Below, one piece after another: positions 1 through 5,800 of a stretch of 8,850 bases of DNA. Source of the stretch: DASZZV01 sp035544835 (lineage in GTDB: Bacteria > Acidobacteriota > Thermoanaerobaculia > Gp7-AA8); assembly GCA_035544835.1 (NCBI GenBank), contig DASZZV010000188.1, positions 1 through 8,850 on the forward strand, in the 5' to 3' direction. Position 1 is the stretch's first letter; every line of letters begins with the position of its first letter. The notes beneath the pieces are model-generated. The model saw nothing but the letters and a program-made list of their open reading frames with translations, was not told the origin of the DNA and did not search any database. A program made the position numbers and the translations under genes.

Positions 1-861
1 GGAGCGGTCGTAAATCGACGGGATGGTGAAGGCCCCGAAGTTGACGAGTGTAGGGCGCGAGTTGAACGTGCCGATTGTATAGACGCCGATCAGCTTGTCC
101 TGGCCGATGGCGAAGACAGTCGATCCGTTTGTAGCTACGAAGGTGCCGACCGTGCCGTTGGAGAAGAAGCGGGCTGGGGTTGATGGATTTCCGAGATCGA
201 ATCCGTAGGTTCCGCCGAAGCCGGTGGCGATGAGAAAGCCATTCACGAAAGCGATGTCGTTGAAGCCGAGGAAAGGAATAGTCGACTGGATCGAGGAGAC
301 GAAGAAGGGAGAGGCCAGGTTGGAGATGCTGTAGATGTCAATCGAGTTGCGGCAGTTCGGTGCGCCGGTCGTGGCGGCGCAGGGCAGGTCGATCGCGGGA
401 TAGAGACCAACCAGCAGGTTGCCGCTCACGGCCAGACGGCGATAGTGGAGTCCGGGCGTTCTGGAGACGAGGATCGGAGCATTGCCGCCGACGCCACCGC
501 GGGTGCTGCGCAGGTCGAAGATCTCGAGACCTGCCTCACCGCTGACAAAGAGAAAACCATTGTTGAAGGTCACTCCGCCCGACGACTCGCGGTTGGCCAT
601 CGAGGTGATGAGATCCTCGCGAGCGACGGAGACGTCACCGAGATCGGTCGAGTCGAGTGTCGTAAGCGTCTGTCCGCGCAGGATGTAGATCATCGATCCG
701 CTGCGGAAAGTGCCGTGAGGCGAGTCGCCGAATCGCGAACCGGCTTCTCTGTTCCCGACAAAACTCAGGGGACAGTTGGCGATGAAGTGATCGGCGAAGG
801 CCGCCGGAACCAGAAACGAAACGGCAAGGACAACGAGAAGGAACATCCGAATAGAGCGCAT
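1..861 (-). CDS. Secreted protein with beta-propeller-like repeats, 3' end outside the window
   Basis: On the - strand an uninterrupted frame of 287 codons runs from ATG at 861 to the window edge, so the C-terminus is missing. Residues 1-23 look like a classical Sec signal peptide: basic start (MRSIRM), hydrophobic core FLLVVLAVSFLVPAA, and an AFA cleavage site before D24. There is no lipobox. The mature part shows spaced short beta-strand motifs followed by turns: GLEIFDL at 111-117, SIDIYSISN at 173-181, GTYGFDLGN at 217-225 and LIGVYTIG at 257-264. This spacing of roughly 40-60 residues resembles LVIVD/YVTN-type propeller blades. C161 and C170 could form a disulphide. The start is supported by a strong Shine-Dalgarno site. 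The protein is probably exported and acts in the periplasm or outside the cell; substrate and role cannot be told. The propeller assignment rests on motif rhythm only. The gene is oriented away from the translation cluster. Confidence 0.8.
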   Translation of the reverse strand, partial: MRSIRMFLLVVLAVSFLVPAAFADHFIANCPLSFVGNREAGSRFGDSPHGTFRSGSMIYILRGQTLTTLDSTDLGDVSVAREDLITSMANRESSGGVTFNNGFLFVSGEAGLEIFDLRSTRGGVGGNAPILVSRTPGLHYRRLAVSGNLLVGLYPAIDLPCAATTGAPNCRNSIDIYSISNLASPFFVSSIQSTIPFLGFNDIAFVNGFLIATGFGGTYGFDLGNPSTPARFFSNGTVGTFVATNGSTVFAIGQDKLIGVYTIGTFNSRPTLVNFGAFTIPSIYDRS

Positions 862-865
862 ACAA

Positions 866-872
866 TCCTCCC
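866..872 (-). promoter_or_regulatory. Ribosome binding site of the secreted protein gene
   Basis: Read on the - strand, GGGAGGA lies 4 bases before the ATG at 861-859. It is one of the strongest Shine-Dalgarno matches in the window and fixes the start of the secreted protein. Confidence 0.75.
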
Positions 873-1073
873 AAAACCACCCCGCGCACGTCATCATCGG
901 ATGGCCTTTCCCGGCCGGCCGAATGACGCATCGCTTATTCCGACAATGAGCTATCCGCGCCACTTCGCGCTGCTCGCCCTTCCTTACTGGATAGAGACGG
1001 TCGGTAAACTATCGCCCAAGTCGGGAGATTTTGCAATGGTGGGGGCGGAGGGGATGGGGGAGGCGGAAAGTCT

Positions 1074-1186
1074 GAATGAAGAATGGAGAATGGAGAATGA
1101 AGAATGGAGAATGAAAAACTTCTAGGTTTTCCGACTCTTCGTTCTTAATTCTTCATTCTCAATTTTCCATTCTTCATTCTTCATTT
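1074..1186. repeat. Inverted array of GAATGRA heptads (hairpin-forming)
   Basis: The left arm (1074-1115) is six perfectly phased 7-bp units, in order GAATGAA, GAATGGA, GAATGGA, GAATGAA, GAATGGA, GAATGAA. After a 22-bp spacer (1116-1137) the right arm (1138-1186) is the reverse complement of the same unit repeated seven times in phase with more drift (TTCGTTC, TTAATTC, TTCATTC, TCAATTT, TCCATTC, TTCATTC, TTCATTT). The arms can pair as a long AT-rich stem. It lies 12 bp past the stop of the HNH gene, so it could act as a 3' structure or terminator for that transcript, but there is no classical GC stem with a T run. It also resembles the dispersed GAATGAAGAATGG-type repeats found in many bacterial genomes. 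Confidence 0.85.
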
Positions 1187-1198
1187 TAGCTTCCTTCC

Positions 1199-1783
1199 TT
1201 ACGAAGAAAGCTCGACGTTCCAGTACGCCTGATCCAAAAAGTTCTTCCACACCTCAGGGAAATTGCGCCCCTGCAGCCGATGGAGGGGATGCCAGCGGGG
1301 ACGGTGGGGTTGGCGGATGAGCTGGATGTTGCACTCGGGAAGGAGTTTGTTGCCTTTCTTCACGTTGCAGGGAAGACAGGCGCAGACGACATTCTCCCAG
1401 GTGGACTTGCCGCCTCGAGAGATCGGGATGACGTGGTCGAGGGAGAGCTCCGAGCTGGAAAACTTTTTCCCGCAGTACTGGCAGCGGTTGTGATCGCGCA
1501 GATAGATATTGCCGCGCGAGAACTTCACTTCCTGGCGTGGCATCTTGTCGAAGCGAAGGAGCTGGATGACGTCGGGGATGAAGATGTTACGGGTCGGGGT
1601 AACGATGAAGTGATCGGGTGGCTGCGCCGGAACGTCCTGCCAGTTTTCGAAATCGTAAGTCCGGTAGTCCGGTGCGACGGCGCGGACATCCCCCTTGTAC
1701 AAAAGGGTCACCGCTCGCCGCACGGTCGTGATCTGTATCGGCTGATACAGTCTATTTAGAACCAGCACGTGACCGTCGAGCAT
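1199..1783 (-). CDS. HNH endonuclease family protein (standalone, 194 aa)
   Basis: The 194-residue protein has the layout of the widespread bacterial standalone HNH family. Residues 1-95 form an N-terminal domain (starting LVLNRLYQPIQITTVRRAV). The treble-clef HNH nuclease core follows at about 96-146, with zinc cysteines in CQYC (101-104) and CLPC (136-139), the metal/catalytic D116-H117 in SLDHVIP, and N131 and N140 at the expected later positions. The tail carries a conserved-looking aromatic segment (FLDQAYWNVEL). All key nuclease residues are present, so it is probably an active metal-dependent DNA nuclease, but the physiological substrate of this family is not settled. An in-frame TAA two codons upstream fixes ATG 1783 as the first possible start, yet there is no Shine-Dalgarno match before it. 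The gene diverges from ffh; no methyltransferase or mobile-element partner is nearby, which argues against a restriction system or homing element. Confidence 0.88.
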   Translation of the reverse strand: MLDGHVLVLNRLYQPIQITTVRRAVTLLYKGDVRAVAPDYRTYDFENWQDVPAQPPDHFIVTPTRNIFIPDVIQLLRFDKMPRQEVKFSRGNIYLRDHNRCQYCGKKFSSSELSLDHVIPISRGGKSTWENVVCACLPCNVKKGNKLLPECNIQLIRQPHRPRWHPLHRLQGRNFPEVWKNFLDQAYWNVELSS

Positions 1784-1883
1784 GTTTTAGGTTAACACGG
1801 GTGGGGAGCGGACTGTTCCGAGGGAGACCGGTTGAGCAGGAACTGCGCACATTCGTTGCGGAAGGATTGAGGTACGGTTCCAA

Positions 1884-1978
1884 CCGAGGGGAGCGGGCGC
1901 CTCGCCCGCTCTGGGCGAACTACGTATGAGACTCGGGCACGGCCTGATTCGTGCGGGCGAGGCGCCCGCACCCCTCGG
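1884..1978. repeat. GC-rich palindromic element B, copy 1 (upstream of ffh)
   Basis: This 95-bp inverted repeat has arms at 1884-1911 and 1951-1978 that match at 26 of 28 positions and end in CCGAGGGG / CCCCTCGG. Each arm is also a small palindrome: AGCGGGCG-CCT-CGCCCGCT at 1892-1910 and TGCGGGCG-AGG-CGCCCGCA at 1952-1970, so each can fold as its own 8-bp hairpin with a 3-nt loop. The interior (about 41 bp) is not repetitive. A second copy lies inverted at 4656-4756. No transposase is present, so if mobile it would be a non-autonomous, MITE- or REP-like element. No clear target-site duplication is visible. Confidence 0.85.
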
Positions 1979-2065
1979 CGTTTACCGCTGATTTGACGTC
2001 TGCTAAACTCCGCCGTTTCCTAGCGAATTTTTCGTTCCATTTTCGCCTTTCCAACTCAGCAAGTC

Positions 2066-2070
2066 AGGAA
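2066..2070 (+). promoter_or_regulatory. Ribosome binding site deciding the ffh start
   Basis: AGGAA sits 3 bases before ATG 2074. It selects this start over an in-frame GTG at 1951, whose 41 extra residues would be translated palindromic-repeat and leader sequence. Confidence 0.65.
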
Positions 2071-2073
2071 GCC

Positions 2074-3420
2074 ATGTTCGACAATCTCCAGGACAGAATG
2101 GACCGGGTCTTCAAGACCCTGCGCGGTGAAGCGACTCTCAACGAGTGGCACATCGACAACGCGCTGAAGGAAATTCGGATCGCGCTGCTCGAGGCAGACG
2201 TTCATTTCAAAGTCGTCAAGGACTTTACGTCCCGTGTTCGCGAGAGAGCAGTGGGCAAGGATGTCCTCAGCGCCTTCTCACCATCGCAGCAGGTTCTCAA
2301 GATCGTTCGCGACGAGCTCCAGGAGCTTCTCGGCGGCAATCAGGTGAGCCTGGCCCTCATCGGCAACCCGGCCGTGATCATGATGGCCGGTCTTCAGGGC
2401 TCTGGTAAGACCACCACGTCGGCCAAGCTGGCCCTTCATCTGAAAAACCGGGGACGCAAGCCGCTCCTCGTGCCGTGCGACGTGTACCGTCCGGCTGCCA
2501 TCGACCAGCTTCGCGTCGTGGCCAAGGAAGTGAAGGTTCCCTTCCTGGAGATCGGTGAGCTGCGCGATCCGGTTCAGATCGCGCGCAACGCCCTCAAAGA
2601 AGCGCAGACCCTTCTCTACGATGTGGTGATTCTCGACACGGCCGGCCGTCTGCACATCGACGAAGAGCTGATGCTCGAGCTACAGCGGATGAAGAGCGAG
2701 GTCAAAGCCTCGGAGATCCTCTTTGTCGCCGACGCCATGACCGGTCAGGACGCGGTGAAGTCGGCTCGGGAGTTCGACGAGAAGCTCGGCATCACCGGAA
2801 TCGTGCTGACGAAGCTCGATGGTGACGCCCGAGGCGGGGCCTCGCTTTCGATCAAGTCGGTGGTGAATCGGCCCATCAAGTTCGTCGGAATCGGCGAGAA
2901 GCTGGCCGACCTCGACGTCTTTTATCCCGACCGCATGGCCCAGCGTATTCTGGGCATGGGCGACATGCTGTCGCTCATCGAGAAGGTCGAGACCGAGATC
3001 GACCAGAAGGAAGCGGCACGGCTTGCCGATCGGGTATCCAAGGATAAGTTCACCCTCGAGGATCTCCGCGCTCAGTTGCGTCAGGTCAAGAAGATGGGAC
3101 CGATGTCGCAGATCGTGAAGATGCTGCCCAACATGGGGGGTGCCAAGATCAAGGACGATGACATCGACGAGTCGGCCATCGTTCGTATGGAGGCTATCCT
3201 CGACTCCATGACCAAAAAGGAGCGGGAGCTCCCCCAGTTGATCAATGGCTCCAGAAAGAAGAGAATCGCCCGCGGCTCAGGGACTTCGGTGCAGGCGATC
3301 AACCAACTGCTCAAGCAGTATCTGGCCATGAAGAAGATGATGAAGACCTTCTCGAAGGGCCTCGGGCCTCGGAAGTTTGCCAAATTCGCCAAGGGGATGC
3401 CCCCGGAATTATTCCAGTAG
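2074..3420 (+). CDS. ffh: Signal recognition particle GTPase Ffh (SRP54)
   Basis: Ffh binds 4.5S RNA and signal sequences on nascent chains and, with FtsY, delivers ribosomes to the Sec translocon. At 448 residues the length is normal. The N domain helical bundle starts at MFDNLQDRMDRVF. The G domain carries the P-loop GLQGSGKTT (106-114), DTAGR (188-192), the guanine-specificity motif TKLDGDARGG (246-255) and the closing GIGEK (272-276). The methionine-rich M domain spans roughly 325-440 and contains the RNA-binding segment SRKKRIARGSG (393-403) and Met clusters such as MKKMM. All catalytic motifs are intact. The start at ATG 2074 is chosen because conserved N-domain sequence begins there and a Shine-Dalgarno site precedes it. 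It is the first gene of the + strand cluster; 153 bp with a repeat separate it from rpsP. Identification is essentially certain. Confidence 0.98.
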   Translation: MFDNLQDRMDRVFKTLRGEATLNEWHIDNALKEIRIALLEADVHFKVVKDFTSRVRERAVGKDVLSAFSPSQQVLKIVRDELQELLGGNQVSLALIGNPAVIMMAGLQGSGKTTTSAKLALHLKNRGRKPLLVPCDVYRPAAIDQLRVVAKEVKVPFLEIGELRDPVQIARNALKEAQTLLYDVVILDTAGRLHIDEELMLELQRMKSEVKASEILFVADAMTGQDAVKSAREFDEKLGITGIVLTKLDGDARGGASLSIKSVVNRPIKFVGIGEKLADLDVFYPDRMAQRILGMGDMLSLIEKVETEIDQKEAARLADRVSKDKFTLEDLRAQLRQVKKMGPMSQIVKMLPNMGGAKIKDDDIDESAIVRMEAILDSMTKKERELPQLINGSRKKRIARGSGTSVQAINQLLKQYLAMKKMMKTFSKGLGPRKFAKFAKGMPPELFQ

Positions 3421-3458
3421 ACACGAGGTTTAAGCAGCGTTCTCACGTCTAGAGAGCT

Positions 3459-3558
3459 TGTCATCCTGGGAAGGCTCATGCCGACGCAGGATCTCGGGCT
3501 GACATGCCGTAACCAAGACCAGTGCATCCTGAGATTTTCGCTTCTCTCAGAATGACAA
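3459..3558. repeat. Degenerate TGTCATCC-ended palindromic element C, copy 1 (ffh-rpsP gap)
   Basis: The outer ends are TTGTCATCCTG at 3459-3469 and its inverted partner CAGAATGACAA at 3548-3558. Internal GGATCTCGG (3489-3497) is mirrored by CATCCTGAGAT (3525-3535). The arms have drifted, so pairing is partial. The ends and the right arm resemble the common TGTCATYCTGAG...GAAGCGAAGGATCT intergenic repeats of several bacterial phyla. The right end lies 4 bp before the rpsP Shine-Dalgarno site, so any structure would sit in the rpsP leader. A much better preserved relative is at 5575-5700. Confidence 0.7.
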
Positions 3559-3562
3559 AACA

Positions 3563-3567
3563 GGGAG
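3563..3567 (+). promoter_or_regulatory. Ribosome binding site of rpsP
   Basis: GGGAG lies 6 bases before ATG 3574, directly after the right end of the palindromic element in the ffh-rpsP gap. Confidence 0.65.
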
Positions 3568-3573
3568 TTTGTA

Positions 3574-3804
3574 ATGCTCAAGATTCGTCTTCGCCGCGCG
3601 GGATCCAAGCACGCGCCTTTTTATCGCGTGGTTGTGTCTGATTCCCAGCGGACCCCGACCGCCGTCACCGTCGAGCAGCTCGGTTTCTACAACCCGACCA
3701 AAGAGCCGATGCAGTTGAAGCTCGAAAAAGAGCGCATCGAGTACTGGGTTAGCCAGGGTGCCCAGCTCTCCGCCACGGTTCGCTCGCTCATGAAGCGAGC
3801 CTGA
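3574..3804 (+). CDS. rpsP: 30S ribosomal protein S16
   Basis: The 76-residue protein has the family's signature start MLKIRLRRAGSKHAPFYRVV, followed by VSDSQRTP and LGFYNP, and the later helix ERIEYWVSQGAQLSATVRSL. S16 binds 16S rRNA in the body of the 30S subunit and is needed for its assembly. The length is near the usual 75-90 residues, with no long C-terminal extension. ATG 3574 has a good Shine-Dalgarno site and coincides with the conserved start. The stop is followed after 9 bp by the KH-domain gene, which fits co-transcription and translational coupling. The gene order rpsP, KH protein, rimM, trmD is common in many phyla. Confidence 0.98.
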   Translation: MLKIRLRRAGSKHAPFYRVVVSDSQRTPTAVTVEQLGFYNPTKEPMQLKLEKERIEYWVSQGAQLSATVRSLMKRA

Positions 3805-3813
3805 TCTCCTGAA

Positions 3814-4044
3814 ATGAAAGAGCTGGTGGAGTTCATCGCGAGATCCCTCGTCGATGAAACCGATGGTGTGCGAGTAACCGAGCAGCAGCGCGATCGGCTT
3901 CGGGTGCTCGAGCTGCGCGTCGCTCAGGCTGATCTTGGCAAGGTGATCGGCCGTCAGGGTCGCACCGCCCGGGCCATGCGCAATGTTCTGGCCGCGGCCT
4001 GCTCCAAGTCGGGCCGGCGTTACTCGCTCGACATCATCGACTGA
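3814..4044 (+). CDS. khpA: KH-domain RNA-binding protein (KhpA/YlqC type)
   Basis: This 76-residue protein is a single KH domain. The diagnostic GXXG loop is GRQG at 46-49 within KVIGRQGRTARAMRNVL, the helix-loop-helix that holds single-stranded RNA. N-terminal helix KELVEFIARSLVDE and C-terminal SGRRYSLDIID complete the small fold. Proteins of this family act as RNA chaperones, in some bacteria as a dimer with a KhpB/EloR partner, and affect cell envelope and sRNA functions. Placement between rpsP and rimM is the family's typical locus. There is no clear Shine-Dalgarno site before ATG 3814, and the gap after rpsP is only 9 bp, so translation is probably coupled to rpsP. Family is certain; exact cellular role here is not. 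Confidence 0.94.
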   Translation: MKELVEFIARSLVDETDGVRVTEQQRDRLRVLELRVAQADLGKVIGRQGRTARAMRNVLAAACSKSGRRYSLDIID

Positions 4045-4053
4045 GCCGGGCCG

Positions 4054-5541
4054 ATGTCCGGTCCGCAAAGTCCCGCTGACCCCACCAACCTCGTGGGTGT
4101 CGGAATCATCCGCAAGTCACACGGCGTCCGCGGCGAGGCAAGCGTCGAGCCGCTAACCCCCTACTTAGACCGCTTCGAGGATTTGTCGCACGTATACCTC
4201 GTCTCGCCTGACCAGCGCGAAATCCTGGAGGTCGAGATCCTGGAGGCTCGCATTCATGCCGGCCGCGTTCTGCTTCTGTTCTCGACCGTCAATTCCCCTG
4301 AGCGTGTCTCTGAGCTTCGCGACTGGACTGTCGAGATCCCGCAGTCGGAAGTTCGGCCCCTGGAGGAACATGAGGTATTTCTGCACGACCTCCCGGGAAT
4401 GGTTGTGGAGGCACAAGATGGTCGTCGCGTAGGCGAGGTCGTCGATGTACAGGAGGGTGGTGGCGGGCTTCTGTTGTCCGTAAAGAAGACCGACGGTACG
4501 AGGTTCGATCTGCCTTTTGCGGCCTCGATCTGCACGGAAGTCGACCTCGCCGGCAGAAGGATCATCGTCGATCTTCCAGCCGGTCTCGAGAACCTCAGTG
4601 AGGCCGAAGAAATACTGCAGCCGCCGCTGGTGAGGGAACAGTCCTCAACTGGAAACCGCCGAGGGGTGCGGGCGCCTTCGCCCGCACTGACTGCCGATGT
4701 TCCGGTTCCGGCAGCTGGCGACGCGAGCGGGCGAAGGCGCCCGCTCCCCTCGGCGGGAATGGCGGCAGAGACGGAGATAGAAAGCGCCGTCCTTCGCATT
4801 GACGTTGTCACGATCTTTCCGACCATGTTCGCCCCTTTTCTCCAGGAGGGGGTACTGGCCCGAGCCGTCAAACGCGGCCTGCTCGATGTTCGCGTGTGGG
4901 ACCTGCGGGATTTCGCAAAGGACAAGCATCGGAGTACCGATGACGAGGCTTATGGCGGGGGAGCCGGGATGGTGATGCTGGCCGAGCCGGTCTTCACCTG
5001 CGTCGAGCAGCTGCGCCTGGATGGTGGCCCGGCTCACGTGATGATGACTTCCCCGCAGGGAAAGAGGTTCGATCAGGAGAAGGCTCGCGATCTTGCGGGG
5101 CGGCGGCGGCTGATCATCCTCTGCGGCCGCTACGAGGGTTTCGACGAGCGGATCCGGATCGGACTGGTCGACGAGGAGATCTCACTCGGAGACTTCGTCG
5201 TCTCGGGTGGCGAAGTGCCGGCGATGCTGGTCATCGACGCCGTCACGAGGATGATCGAGGGAGTGGTCGGGAAGCAGGAGTCGGTGATCGCCGACTCATT
5301 TTACGCCGGGCTCCTGGATCATCCCCATTACACCCGCCCTGCCTCTTTCCGCGGAATGGACGTTCCGGCAGTGCTGCTCTCCGGACACGCCGAGAGGATT
5401 CGTAAATGGCGGAAGGAAGAGATCTTGCGGGCTACCTTGACCAAAAGGCCCGATCTTCTGGAGAAGGCGGAGCTCGACGAGGAAGCGCGAAAGATGCTGG
5501 CCAGGCTCGGCGAGGAAATAAAAGACAGGAGTTCGTTGTAA
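4054..5541 (+). CDS. rimM-trmD: RimM-TrmD: 16S processing factor and tRNA (guanine37-N1)-methyltransferase in one reading frame
   Basis: One stop-free 495-codon frame covers two normally separate proteins. Residues 14-190 are RimM: the N-terminal barrel begins VGIIRKSHGVRGEASVEPL, and the PRC-barrel (about 107-180) includes VFLHDLPGMVV and VDLAGRRIIVDLPAGL. RimM binds S19 and matures the 30S head. Residues 248-495 are TrmD, which methylates N1 of G37 in tRNA using SAM. It starts RIDVVTIFPTMF and has DEAYGGGAGMVM (298-308), CGRYEGFDERI (357-367), the trefoil-knot segment SLGDFVVSGGEVPAM (377-391), and R399 and D414, aligned by spacing with E. coli R154 and D169. Residues 201-235 are encoded by a palindromic repeat and form an Arg/Pro/Ala-rich linker. 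The usual TrmD start Met is replaced by VLRIDVV, so TrmD depends on fusion or on M236. It follows the KH gene by 9 bp with no clear Shine-Dalgarno site. Both enzymes look intact. Confidence 0.93.
   Translation: MSGPQSPADPTNLVGVGIIRKSHGVRGEASVEPLTPYLDRFEDLSHVYLVSPDQREILEVEILEARIHAGRVLLLFSTVNSPERVSELRDWTVEIPQSEVRPLEEHEVFLHDLPGMVVEAQDGRRVGEVVDVQEGGGGLLLSVKKTDGTRFDLPFAASICTEVDLAGRRIIVDLPAGLENLSEAEEILQPPLVREQSSTGNRRGVRAPSPALTADVPVPAAGDASGRRRPLPSAGMAAETEIESAVLRIDVVTIFPTMFAPFLQEGVLARAVKRGLLDVRVWDLRDFAKDKHRSTDDEAYGGGAGMVMLAEPVFTCVEQLRLDGGPAHVMMTSPQGKRFDQEKARDLAGRRRLIILCGRYEGFDERIRIGLVDEEISLGDFVVSGGEVPAMLVIDAVTRMIEGVVGKQESVIADSFYAGLLDHPHYTRPASFRGMDVPAVLLSGHAERIRKWRKEEILRATLTKRPDLLEKAELDEEARKMLARLGEEIKDRSSL
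4656..4756. repeat. GC-rich palindromic element B, copy 2, inside the rimM-trmD frame
   Basis: The 101-bp element has arms at 4656-4687 and 4725-4756, ending in CCGCCGAGGGG / CCCCTCGGCGG. Each arm is itself a hairpin: TGCGGGCG-CCTT-CGCCCGCA (4667-4686) and AGCGGGCG-AAGG-CGCCCGCT (4726-4745). It is the same family as 1884-1978 but in opposite orientation: there the A-ended hairpin is on the left, here on the right. The two interiors are of similar length (39 and 41 bp) but differ in sequence. It is read through in frame as residues 201-235 of the fusion protein, contributing codons for many Arg, Pro and Ala. No obvious target-site duplication flanks it. Confidence 0.88.
4759..4761 (+). promoter_or_regulatory. 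Possible internal start codon for separate TrmD
   Basis: This in-frame ATG (codon 236) lies 2 bp after the palindrome's right end and 12 codons before conserved TrmD sequence, giving a 260-residue TrmD of normal size. It has only a poor ribosome site (GGCGGGA), part of which belongs to the repeat arm and would be buried if the arm folds. It is the only plausible ATG for independent TrmD synthesis. Confidence 0.4.
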
Positions 5542-5574
5542 CGGCGGGCGCGGGTGTTGTTGAATTGGCCGTCC

Positions 5575-5700
5575 TGTCATCCCGAGCGTCGAGCGAGGGA
5601 TCTGGGCGGGGGCCTTACCATCACGGCATCGAACGATTTGGGTAGTGCAATAGGGTGCTGGGCCCCCACCCAGATCCCTCGCTCGACGCTCGGGATGACA
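5575..5700. repeat. TGTCATCCCGAGCG palindromic element C, copy 2 (trmD-rplS gap)
   Basis: The 40-bp arms at 5575-5614 and 5661-5700 are inverted copies matching at 39 of 40 positions (one C/T difference at 5607), with a 46-bp interior. The outer ends are TGTCATCCCGAGCG and CGCTCGGGATGACA; inner ends are GGGGGCC and GGCCCCC. The near-perfect arms contrast with the decayed relative at 3459-3558 and suggest recent insertion or maintained pairing. It fills most of the 272-bp trmD-rplS gap. Transcribed, it could form a very stable stem; no T run follows either arm, so a classical intrinsic terminator is not supported. Transcript processing or partial attenuation is possible. Confidence 0.9.
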
Positions 5701-5800
5701 CTGTCTGGCGGCGCCAGATGACAAGGGTAGCTGCACAATGACCGCAAGCTTGCCAGAAACACAAAAATAAGAGATCCTAACGGGCTCCTGATTTTCTTAG

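Larger units (their letters stand above)
862..1198. other. Non-coding stretch between the secreted protein gene and the HNH gene
   Basis: This 337-bp gap separates two - strand genes. Its left 210 bp should hold the promoter and leader of the secreted protein gene, but I see no convincing -35/-10 pair. Its right part is dominated by the heptad inverted array described separately. A + strand open frame runs through the region, but its residues are low-complexity translations of the repeat and of antisense DNA, so it is not called as a gene. Confidence 0.6.
1784..2073. other. Divergent intergenic region between the HNH gene and ffh
   Basis: Promoters for both the leftward HNH gene and the rightward translation cluster should lie in these 290 bp. 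A TTGACG hexamer at 1993-1998 is a good -35 candidate for ffh, but no matching -10 box is found at normal spacing, so no promoter is called. The middle third is occupied by the GC-rich palindromic element at 1884-1978. I see nothing else, and no sign of a 4.5S RNA gene. Confidence 0.5.

Noticed and set aside
445..1125. 226-codon open frame on the + strand
   Set aside because: It overlaps the secreted protein gene in antisense and ends in translated heptad repeat (NEEWRMENEEWRM); no family features.
1074..1186. CRISPR array
   Set aside because: Units are 7 bp with no spacers and the two halves are inverted.
1993..2026. Sigma-70 promoter for ffh from TTGACG at 1993
   Set aside because: No acceptable -10 hexamer is found at 16-19 bp spacing.
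1951..2073. N-terminal extension of ffh from GTG 1951
   Set aside because: It would translate one arm of the palindromic element and leader sequence; Ffh proteins begin with the MFDNLQDRM-like helix at 2074, which has a ribosome site.
5575..5700. Intrinsic transcription terminator after trmD
   Set aside because: The stem is strong, but the loop is 46 bp and no T run follows on either strand; kept as a repeat only.
5296..5736. 146-codon - strand open frame over the end of trmD and the repeat (and a similar one at 3081-3608)
   Set aside because: The residues CHPERRARDLG and CHSERSENLR are the hallmark translation of TGTCATCC-type intergenic repeats, not real proteins.
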